DNA of 64,000 nt. Source: Trichoderma breve (Eukaryota > Ascomycota > Sordariomycetes > Hypocreales > Hypocreaceae). Of this stretch, positions 45,246-55,069 are shown piece by piece (positions within the stretch are counted from its first letter, which is position 1; each line of letters begins with the position of its first letter). Location: NCBI RefSeq assembly GCF_028502605.1, contig NC_079235.1, positions 1,178,001 to 1,242,000 on the forward strand, read 5' to 3'. The position numbers were made by a program, and so were the translations under genes. The notes beneath the pieces were generated by a model. That model made no database searches. It worked only from the letters and a program-made list of their open reading frames with translations, and was not told the DNA's origin.

Positions 45246-46961
45246 TTAGAAGAAGAACTCACATGCAGCCCGCCATCTTTCGCCGATTACTTCCAAAATC
45301 GCCCGTAATGAAGCAATGCCCTGTTTTGTATCGCAAAACTCCGCCTCGGGACCGAGAGACATCAACGACGTGACAGACCGGTAGATCCACTCTAACACAA
45401 AGGGGGAAGTGTCGTCGAGCGTCCCCCACTCACCGCTGCGGAATCTCTGAGCATTACGCAAAGTGTTTGCCAACGTTGCTTGAAGTGAGAGATAGGAAGT
45501 GTCCTGGCTTTCCTTGGGCGAAGACTTGAGTGAATTGGCCAAGACTACCGTGTGTATGAGCAACAGCGCGCTTCTTTCCCTGTCAGCCTTCGTCTTCTTT
45601 TGTAGCTGGCACGGTGAGATTGACTTATAGCAAATAGCAATTCCACAGCAGAATATCATGCCTCTCTGCGCTTCTTCAATTTCAATCAAACGCCCGAGTG
45701 CAAATAGAGTCCGGTCTAATGGCATCATATCGCTCGGATCAAGCTGTATTTTGTCCTCCTTGTTTGGGATTTGTCGTAGTACTTGGCTTAGAAGATTGAT
45801 GGCTTGAGCGAGGCGTGCGAATCGACCCGTTTTCAAGGTTGGTGGAGAAGACAAGGTTCGATATATGTCTATTGATAGCACCTAAAGAGCATGTACGTGG
45901 TTATTAGTTTCTGCTAAGTGTCTGGATTGTATGGTGGTGCAAAAATCTTACCCCTCGATCCCAATCATCATCGTCCACAGGTAAAAGTGATTCAGTATCA
46001 GGATCTGGGGTGCACAAATGATTTCCATTTAGAGGCATATTCGTAGTACTGTATTGTTAGCCCTTATTTAATTAGTGAAGGAACGGTAGGGTCGCTTACC
46101 GATCTAACATTAGTATTGCCCACCATATACGATTCCGCTCCTCTTGCTCAATCCACCTACTCCCTTGAACTGGATATGCCTGAGTTATTCCCAAAGAAAC
46201 CGCGTGACGAGCACATGATGAAATAGTGGTTAGAGCAGCAGGATAGATTGCGTGCCCTATCTCATACACGGCGGTTAAAATCGCTGATTGAATTGTATGG
46301 ATGCTAACGTAGCCCATCATCTCTGCGTGCAACAAGGTCTCTTTCACGAGAGTATAAAGTTCAGAAGACAGACTGTGATTCTTCGGGCGACTGGTAATCA
46401 GCTTAATGCCTAGAAGAACAATAGCCACGTCAGGATCAGTGTGATGTGATGGATCCATGAGCGACCCATACAGGCGTGTCCGAGAGATGACTGGCATCCA
46501 TCGGTGGACAGTACGGAAATATTCATCAGCTAGAGCTCTTCTGTGAATGTGATCGCCTAGCACGTGGTGAACAGTGGGAGAAAGTGATATACAAGGGCGA
46601 GGGATTGTTAACTCGCAGTGGGTGGAAAGTAGCGGGTCGAGAAGAACGGCAACCGGAAAGCTATTTCTCAGTAATGACACATCATGTTGAGGGATGCCCG
46701 CTTCCTTAGATGGCAATGCTGATTGGGTTTCCGTTTGTTCAGCTGGTTGGTATAAGCATCTTCGACGCCGCCTAATTACTCAGCCATTAGCATTGACTAC
46801 CTGTACTCTAGAGAAGAGCATGAAGTTAGACTATACCGAAGGCATAGGCTACATGATGGTAGCTCCCTTGTACAACGCCGCTTTTTCAGCTTACATGCCT
46901 GACAAGATCGTCCTGCCGGCCCAGAAGTGGGTTGTATGAGAATCTTGCCTCGGTGGCTCAT
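45246..46961 (-). CDS. Zn2Cys6 fungal-specific transcription factor
   Basis: Four exons on the minus strand, 46837-46961, 46100-46771, 45952-46048 and 45246-45881, give exactly 510 codons (509 aa). The zinc cluster is recovered only when the first intron is removed: C20-x2-C23-x6-C30-x6-C37-x2-C40-x6-C47, the intron falling within the arginine run (CLRRRRRC). The fungal_trans domain follows: ADEYFRTVHRWMPVISRTRL, YPAALTTISSCARHAVSLG, then RIWWAILMLDR, with LLPVDDDDWDRG in the short third exon. The protein is shorter than the other two Zn2Cys6 regulators in this window, of a type often found in small metabolic clusters. Its neighbours (FAD oxidase, secreted DPBB protein, MBL hydrolase) make it a candidate local regulator; this is inference. 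The start is the ATG at 46959-46961. Confidence 0.88.
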
Positions 46962-48033
46962 TGCGGCTATACGTAGTTTTCTGCGGGATGGCGGGCGGAG
47001 GCCGCTTGAGAAGATGATTCAAGACACCGGGGTTGGCTGCACGCTGGGTTGTACTCGATACTACTGATGATCACTTATGGTGAAGGTAACTTGAAAAGGC
47101 GTGGACTTGATATCTGTAGGCTAACTAAAAGCGTTCAGATTGTTCGATTGACGTGACTGAGAGAATGAGATATGATGCGCCACTCTTGTGAGTAATCATC
47201 TAAGAACTTGCGATTCGGTGGATGTCGGAAGTAGACAACTATCAATTCCCCCTAGTTTAGATAGCAGAAGTCAGTGGATTACTCATACACATACGTGATT
47301 ACATGTGCATACTTGTCGTTGCCAGAGCCAGTAGAGTTACGAACTTACAAGTCAGACGGTTTGTTTGAAACAGGTTGGACAGTCAAGAATTGAGTAGCGG
47401 TACGGCCGTGTTGTTGCAGGATACCTTAACAACCGTGGTTCTGCAAAATACCAGGTTTATTGTTGATAGAATCGTGGAATTGATTTGAACCAAAAAGTCA
47501 ATTACAACTATCACCACTGGAAATCTCCTAGGTAAAATTTTCTCAATCGTCCAAGGAAAGACAGGCGACACATGGTTTACAACACATTGGATGCAACATC
47601 GGGATCTTCCGTCCCTTTGGAATCATAACCAACCACCTAGGCGATTACGATCCCAGGCATCGCTATTAGCTCCCGCCAATGGTTAAACCCGAAATTCAAT
47701 GAACCAATCAGCTTGCCACAAAACGCGGCCGCGTTTCCCGCAACATTTGCGGACGACAGACGACGGACTTGTTAAACGAAGCACCTTCATACGAGTCGTC
47801 TTTCGGGATAGTGGTCAATGGAACGATACCTTTTATCATGAATCTTGAACCGAGATGGTAACTAATCCTATAGAATTAATGATATGTAATCCCTCGTCCC
47901 AAATCGGAGCCAAAGTAATAGTTGCTTGTTGCAATACAAGTATAAAACACTGCTCGAGCCCTCGTAGTAAAACATATCGCTCCAAACCCAGCAATCTTCA
48001 TATCTTAATAAGAAACTAATCAGAATAATCACG
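46962..48033. promoter_or_regulatory. Divergent spacer, 1.07 kb, regulator and MBL gene
   Basis: AT-rich and without a gene. TATAAAA at 47941-47947 lies 87-93 nt before the MBL gene's ATG. The spacer separates two divergent starts, so shared control is possible. Confidence 0.45.
47941..47947 (+). promoter_or_regulatory. TATA box of the MBL gene
   Basis: TATAAAA, 87-93 nt before the ATG at 48034. Confidence 0.5.
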
Positions 48034-48933
48034 ATGTCATCCCCTCAGCCAATCGCCCAAAACGACTCCATCCAAGCATACGTCTACGTCCTATCCCCCC
48101 ATAGAGTCGACTTCCCAGGCCAACCCGACACAGAATCCTTCGAATTCTCTCCAACTGCATTCACCCTTATCACCACACAAGACGGAGCAGTCCTAGTCGA
48201 TTCGCCAACTACACCTAGTCAAGGAGAAAAGGTAGCGAAATGGGTCAAGTCAATCATCGCAGATAAGAAGCTCGCCTACATTTACATCACTCACGGCCAC
48301 GGCGACCACTTCTTCGCCGCGGAAGTCATCCAGAAATATTATCCCGAGGCCCGCCTTCTAGCAACTCCGCAGACGTATGCCCAGATGCAGGAGAATCTTG
48401 ACAAGAAGACTTATGAGGGTCTGTGGGTTGCGACGACTCCGGAGTTGAGAAACAAAGCTCCCCCGGAAGTACAAGTGGACATATTAAAGGGCGATAATAC
48501 CTTCGTTGTGGGAGGCCACCAGTTCAACGTCTTGAGTCTCCCTGGCGGCGATATTGGCGAATCGACTGTGCTCCATGTTCCTGATCTTGAACTCGTCGTG
48601 GCGGGAGACGTTGTTTACGGGAGCTGTTATCAATTCTTTGGGCAGGCTCGAACTACTGAACTGCGGAATAATTGGCTACAGTCAATTGATCAAGTTGCTG
48701 AGCTGAAGCCAAAGGTTGTGGTACCATCTCACATGCAATCGCATGAAGGTTTCGGCGCACAGCACATTGAAGAAACGATAAAGTACATTAAAGCATGGGA
48801 AGAGCTTGATGCTTCGACAAACACCTGGCAGGAGCTGGAAGAGGCTGTGAGAGAGAAATACTCTAACAGAATCGGGAACTTTATTCTCCGATTCTCGTCT
48901 CTGGTTGCAAAGGGGGATATGCCAGGTCCGTGA
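48034..48933 (+). CDS. MBL-fold metallo-hydrolase
   Basis: An intronless frame of 299 aa. The metal motif HxHxDH is present (HGHGDH, residues 87-92), preceded by a strand ending AYIYIT. Further ligands of the family are seen: Asp in VVAGDVVYG and His in VVPSHMQSHEG. The usual third-motif His (PGHT) is replaced, as the matching loop reads LPGGDIGES. This suggests altered metal coordination or single-metal use. No signal peptide. Fungal relatives act in secondary metabolism as thioesterase- or lactonase-type hydrolases, or in detoxification. It is divergent from the Zn2Cys6 gene at 45246-46961 with a strong TATA box. The substrate is unknown. Confidence 0.9.
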   Translation: MSSPQPIAQNDSIQAYVYVLSPHRVDFPGQPDTESFEFSPTAFTLITTQDGAVLVDSPTTPSQGEKVAKWVKSIIADKKLAYIYITHGHGDHFFAAEVIQKYYPEARLLATPQTYAQMQENLDKKTYEGLWVATTPELRNKAPPEVQVDILKGDNTFVVGGHQFNVLSLPGGDIGESTVLHVPDLELVVAGDVVYGSCYQFFGQARTTELRNNWLQSIDQVAELKPKVVVPSHMQSHEGFGAQHIEETIKYIKAWEELDASTNTWQELEEAVREKYSNRIGNFILRFSSLVAKGDMPGP

Positions 48934-49216
48934 TAGTAATAAGAACGAATAGTATTACTTTAGGAGCCTTTGTTATCGTCATAAATGCCGGGATGCTTTT
49001 ATATAAATCTATTAAAATATGTGATAGGGTGGAAGGGGAGTCTATAAGTGCCTGCGAAGATTGCTTTCTATTTCGGCACCTCTAGTCTCAATATGTTTTA
49101 TTATACATGGATCATTTTGCATTGCGCTTCCTTCTTATGTGTGATAAAGTGATGATGCAGCTTCATGTGGGACTGCTAAACTCTGTGGGAACTTCGTAAA
49201 CGTTTTCCACTCGTCG

Positions 49217-52200
49217 CTAGTACAAGTCCTCATCGTCGCTCGCCGTTCCATCTTGGAATCCCATCACCGCTTTGCCTTTTCCTTTGCCATTAACTTGTTC
49301 TTCCTCATCGCTGCTAACGGCAATGGCCTTGCCTTTGCCTTTGCCCTTGCTTGAGGATGATCTTCCGCCCCTCGATCCTCCGGAAGAGCCGGGTCTTTTC
49401 GCGTGATCTTGTGATTGCTGCTTTTTGTCGCTTCCTCCTTCAAACTGCGCCCTTACTCTTTCATAGTGCGCCAGTTCCCCTGCACTGACACTGGGAATCA
49501 ACTCCTCGTGCGCAGCGATAAAGTCCTCCTCTTGCACCATGACGGCAATATCCGCGGGCGTGGCGTAGTGGTCGAAGAAATATGCTGTCGAGACCTCGTG
49601 CTTGTTGGCCGGGTCAGCGTTGAGGGCACGAACTTTGGCATCCACTGCGGCAGCCTGGCGGGTGACGGCCTTGAGCATGGCGTCACTGCACAGCGCATAG
49701 AAATCGGCACCTGTGTAGGTGAATGGAAGGCGCTGAGAGACTGATGCGAGAGAGACAGAGGGGTGGAGGGTGAATCTATGTAAATAAGGATTAGCACAAT
49801 TTATCATTTCAAAATGGAAAAGAGTATCAGATATAGATTCTAAGGAGAGAACGTACTTTCGAGTGAGAGCCTCCAGAATGGTTTGCTGTTTCTCATGAGT
49901 GTCAGAAACACCAAGATAGAGCATCTTGTCAAATCGACCAGGACGCAGCAGTGCAGGGTCCAACAAGTCGGGTCTGTTGGTAGCTCCAATGACAAAGACG
50001 CCTCCCGCATCCTCGCCGCCCGACATGCCGTCCAGCTCAGCCAACAGCTGCGACACGATACGGTCCATGACACCGCCAGAATCTCCCTGGTTACCTCTCT
50101 TGGGTGCAACGGAATCCAGTTCGTCAAAGAAGACGACGCAGGGGCGAGCATCACGGGCTCTCTGGAAGACGCGGCGCACGTTGGCTTCTGATTCACCAAT
50201 GTACATGTTGAGCAACTCGGGACCCTTGACACTGAAGAAGTTGAGGCTGTATTCGGTAGCGATGGCCTTTGCGAGGAGCGTCTTTCCAGTACCTGGAGGA
50301 CCGTAGAAGAGGATACCAGAGCGCTTCTTCATGCCCTTGGCGAACAATTCGGGACGCTCCAGCGGTAGCTGAATCGTCTCCGTGATAGCCTCCTTAACGT
50401 TGCTAAGACCACCGACGTCGTCCCATGTGACATTGGGGATCTTGGGAGCACCAATAGAATCGGAAAAGTTCTTGCGGGCGGCTTCAACGGCAACATCAAA
50501 GTCGGCCGCTGTCAAGCAGCGCGCCGATGAGCCACCAGCAACCAGCACATCACGCACCGTCATTGGCAGGTGGCCGTTGCTAGACTTGGTAGATAGCGAC
50601 TCGAGGCGAGATCGTTGGGCTATCGAGGCTCGTTCTACGACATCAAGTAAATCACCGGCTACCAGCGCAGCCGTCTTGAGAGCAATGGCATTGAGATCAA
50701 TGGCCGGCTCCAGAGACACGCCGCGGTCTTCGATGACTGCCCTCAGGATAGCCTCTCGCTCAGCCTCGTCAGGAGCGCCCATTTCGAGCTCATGAGTGAA
50801 GAGCGCGCGGACTCCGTCAGGGACTTTGTCAACCTCGTTTGTCGTGGCAATAAGGACACGAACATCTTCGAGGATCTCCTTGATCGAAGACTCTATCCGA
50901 TCGGCTGTCAGCGCTTCGATATGCTGAATGAGGAGAGCGCAGCATTCTGGGCCACAGCTAATGGCTCGCTCAGCGCGTGTCCTCAGGAAGCCTTCTGTCT
51001 TGACGTCGCTGCCACTGCCTCCACCCTCACTGATAATATCATAGGCATCAATGGTGAATGTGTGCAGGCCCATATCGCTACAAGCATCCTTTGCCATAGT
51101 CGCCTTTCCGATGTTTCGATGCGATGATGTCAGTAGGATAGCGACAGGAGGCATTTTCAGATGCACGGCCCTCAAGCTCGTTGCTGCAGCTAGGAGTTCT
51201 CGTAGCTGGCGCCTTAGAGGGGGAACATGCTGCTGGTCACGATCTGCCAACTGTGGCGGGCCACCGTCTGCTGCTCGTTGCGGCGTCTTCTTCAGGCCGA
51301 GATAGTAAGGCCAAGTGCTGTCCTTGATACCCGGTATTCGGCTCGTCTCAAATCCAGAACCATGCATGGCAACAGTGGTGCTGTCGATGCATGCAACAGT
51401 CCCCCACAGGGATTCTGCAGTTCCGTCCTCATCCTCGTCTGACTTTTGCACCTGGATATGTCCAACTTTGAACCAAGCAACGCTGTCGAGGTGTGATAGA
51501 GTCTCCCCGCCAGACTCAGTAGACCGTGCTGTCAGTGCTACTACGTCGTCGACCTCGGAACCGCCTGCACCGGGAGCTTCTTGGAGTGCCCGGCCCAGCT
51601 GCGCATCCACTGGCACGGCGATCAAGTCACCCTGCCGGACGAGGCGCAATTTATGCGCAAAATAGCGTTTTAGTCCACCCAACACAGCGGTTTGATATGC
51701 TCTTTCGGCAGAGATGGGAGTTCTAATATGGTGAATGGCGATATCTTTTGCGTACGGAGGCTGCGAGGCGCTCGCGAATCTGGGCAGCGTCCCTTTACCT
51801 TGGTATGAGGACTTCTTGAGCACAGAGATGCGCAAGTGCGTGGCTCCATCAATGTTTGCAATCAAGATGGGTGAAGCATAAGCTGCTGGGCTAGATGGCC
51901 GCTGGACTTGCGACTCGAAGAATGATTGCCTTCGATCGCCCAGCCTAGAACTCGGTATCCGAGTGACGGGGCGCTGGGAGTAGCCCTCCGGCAAGCCATA
52001 TACGCGAACAGGTCGCCAATTGGACACTTCAAAGTCTGGGTGATTGAAGCTGCCCAGCCCAAACGCGCCAAATCCATTCAGGGGAGGCTCTTCGGCAGCC
52101 TCAATCCGGACCCAGTCTCCGGAGAAACACCCAATCTTGGAGAGCGACGCCACATCAACATAGATTCGCGCCTCTTCATCGTCCTCCGGAGACGGCTTGG

Positions 52201-53497
52201 GATGTAGCAGGTCGGAGGGTATCTGCCTTCTCAGACCGTGCACTTTGAAGAGCCTCCCGCGAGCTCGATCGGGCCGCGCAGTAGTGGATGTAAAGTTGGA
52301 AAAGACGGAGCCGGGAGTAGCAAAGCCATTGGTTTTTCTGCCACGGAGCGTACCAGCAGTCATTGGCGTTCCAGGGCCCATGGAATTCATCGAGTTCGTC
52401 GTCGGCAGTGTAGGGACCTCCAAAGATATCACCTCGTCCATGGAATCATCTGAAAGTTCCTCCTCTTGTTCTGACCCTGAGAAATCCGTTTCCGTTTCGG
52501 TAGCCGCCACCGCATCGTCGGTAACGGCGCCGGCCCGATCGCGCTCTTCGGCGGCCGAAAAGAACTGGTCGTTTGTGCCATCCTCATCGTCATCGTTACC
52601 GTTGAGCCGCTGACCATCGGTCATTGATGCGGCAGGACGGGCCTGTCGTCGGTTGATCCCTCGCCCCCTCATCAGGATAATCTTTGTAGATTCCGTCAGG
52701 ATGCCCTGAGCAACGGGCTCACAGAGCATGATCTTGCCTGGGTTTGGTGGCAGGTGGGTGACAGGGTGCGGCGGAAGAGGCAGCGGAAACAAATCGCCGG
52801 AGTGAACGACCTTGAGGCTGCCAAGAGCCGCTCTGAGCGCCATGGCCACGCGCTCCTCAGCCGTCAAGTTGGCGACGCCCTTAGGGTTTGTCGGGTGGTC
52901 CTTGTAAAACGTGCCCTCACCATTCTCCAGCCGTTTTGTTAGGTCGCTTTCGAGGTTGACGAATACCGTCTCCAGCGGTACAGGGGCAACGTCGAGGACA
53001 AGGATTTCGATGCCGCTGCGGCTATGGCTGGATAGCTTGGATGGAGCTACCTGCTGCAGAGTGACAGCAAAGCTCTGGAGGGCCGAAGACGAGGGCGAGA
53101 ACTGAATGGTCGAATGGGACAGGTCGCTCGATCGCAAAACGGGAACAACGGACCAGGCAATCTCAACGGGGTTAGCATTGGGGGCCCATGGCGCGACTGC
53201 GATGTGGTGGATTTCGTCGGCGAGCTCATCGTTGGCATCTTTGTGCTTCTTGTCAGCGTCTCTTCAGCGTGCAGCAGCAGCATTTCAGCGCTCTGGCGCA
53301 TTGCCATTTGCTATGAATGACTTACCGCTTGCATGGTGCGGGAAGAGGTCGGCGAAGAGATCGTCAGACACGATGCCAACGTCTCCCTTGGTGCGGTCGT
53401 CGAGCACGAGTCGAGCGGTGATGGCCGGCTTGTCCTGGCGCCGCCTGCGGTTCCGTCTCTTGTGTGACACGACAGGCGCTCCGTCTGAGACAGCCAT
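49217..53497 (-). CDS. PEX6: Peroxisomal biogenesis factor 6 (AAA ATPase)
   Basis: Three exons on the minus strand, 53326-53497, 49857-53238 and 49217-49775, give 1371 codons (1370 aa), the usual size of fungal PEX6. The N-terminal half has the Pex6 N-domains. The D1 ATPase is degenerate (VAILLTSSHRNIGKATMA in place of a proper Walker A). The D2 ATPase is intact: Walker A GPPGTGKTLLAKAIA near residue 1035, Walker B CVVFFDELDS near 1090, and GATNRPDLLDPALLRPGRFD. Pex6 with Pex1 forms the hexameric motor that extracts ubiquitinated Pex5 from peroxisomes, so PTS1 import depends on it. The C-terminus is Lys/Gly/Ser-rich, then acidic. The intron at 49776-49856 is 81 nt, in frame and stop-free. The acceptor before exon 2 (AAAG at 53239) is the best of several choices. 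Confidence 0.95.
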
Positions 53498-55069
53498 TTC
53501 GGTTGGTTTCTATAGCTTTTGAGGGAAAGGTATGGCGAGATCGGGCGCAAGGAGCCGTTGTAGCTGGGAAAGGAGTCGGCGGACAGAGCTGTTTCAATAG
53601 TTGACAAGACCCCGCAGCCGCTGGATCATGGCGCAGGCAGAGATCAGGAGAAGATGGAAATAAAAACAATCACAGTCAAGCACCAAGAACGGAAACAAAG
53701 CTGACCGGGAATCCAGGGCAATTGGATTCGGCGCGTGCTGGGCGCGATGCGTTGCGATGAAGATCAAAAGCCTGCCGCTGCGTGTCGTGTCGCTGCAGAT
53801 TCCACTATAAGCAGCAGTGGCTCGGCTGTAGCCGTGGCAGCCTCGGCATAGGCACTCGCTGGACCCCAGATTTCGGGGCCTCAGCTTCAATCTTACAAGC
53901 GCAGCGCAGCTCCACCAACGGCTGCTGTAGTTACCACGGCAAAAACGAGGAGCTGGAGTGGATGGTCTACTTGGTGATGGGTGCATATGTAGCTACGTGT
54001 ACTAATCTTGGAAGCCCTAGAGCTGTTATGGAATGATTATGGCAATGTTAGAGTGAGTGCACTCCCTATTAACATGCAGTGTGGCTTGTATAGAGTACGG
54101 AGTAGCTGAATTGACTTCCAAGGTTTCGATATTCCCACACTGCGGCACGAGTACTGCAATCGAACTTACCCGGGACTCGGTAGGCTATGTATGTACGGGA
54201 AAGGGGTAAAAGAGGCGATTAGGTGCCTGGTTGACACGCTTTACACTCTGTAAGGGTTGATTTGCATGCAGGCAAAATAAAGACGGGAAGCAAAGTCATC
54301 TTACTGCTAGCCAATAAATGATCGCGCGTTAGTAACTTACACTTGATTATTTCGTCATGCCTTGTGGTAGCAATGGTCTTCCCAAGAAATAAATCCCTTC
54401 TAATTGACCAGAATTTCACATGTATTTTTAGCGATACACGTATCTCACAAAAACCAGCCATTCAATCTCCACTCCTCCAACTCAGTCAGCACTGCCATCA
54501 AGGAGGCAAAAAATCATGGCTAATTTCACAAGCTAAAAACCCGGATTGATCAACGGAGAATTACATGTACAGAAACGGATGGAAAATTAATATGGAGCCA
54601 ACTAACAGGGATCGACTCTTGAATGATTCGCGACTCGATTGCGTCACACCTAACACATAGGCCTACAATGCAGCATTTTATTCTGGAAATGTGGAAAGCC
54701 CTTCTGCAGGGTTTCTGGATTTAGATGCAGCTTCTCCCCTCCACTCACCGCATTTACCAATTGTCTCATGATGTTTGGTTAGACTCCAATTTTTTGGTTC
54801 ATGACAATTGCTTGTTCCTGGCCTTTCACAGTTTTCATTATTTTGATACTCATCTGCGGACGCATAGACTGTTAATAACAGAAAATTAACTACTAGTGGC
54901 TTGATCTTCGTTGATGTCATTGCCGTACCTGGTTGATGCCCACCCGTGAGCGATTACCACGACATACAGCAGCGACAGTCTATCGTATGGCTTGGATAAA
55001 AAGATTCGAAAAGACACAAGACAGTAGAGATAAATAAATCTCACCACGGCCAACACTCAATTGGTCGAA
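53498..55069. other. Intergenic, 1.57 kb
   Basis: Upstream of both PEX6 (minus) and the lipase (plus). ACGGAGTA occurs within 54095-54105. Apart from the possible small secreted protein at 54678-54920, no gene is seen. Confidence 0.4.
54678..54920 (-). CDS. Possible small secreted protein (doubtful)
   Basis: An 80-codon frame starting with ATG at 54918-54920. The first 22 residues look like a signal peptide (basic start, core PLVVNFLLLTVYASA), and the mature part has three Cys and is charged. No family was recognised, and an odd number of Cys with low complexity makes it uncertain. It could equally be a chance frame in the PEX6/lipase spacer. Confidence 0.28.
   Translation of the reverse strand: MTSTKIKPLVVNFLLLTVYASADEYQNNENCERPGTSNCHEPKNWSLTKHHETIGKCGEWRGEAASKSRNPAEGLSTFPE

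Noticed and set aside
50382..52613. Several plus-strand frames of 80-140 codons
   Set aside because: All lie opposite the PEX6 coding exon and are codon-bias shadows.
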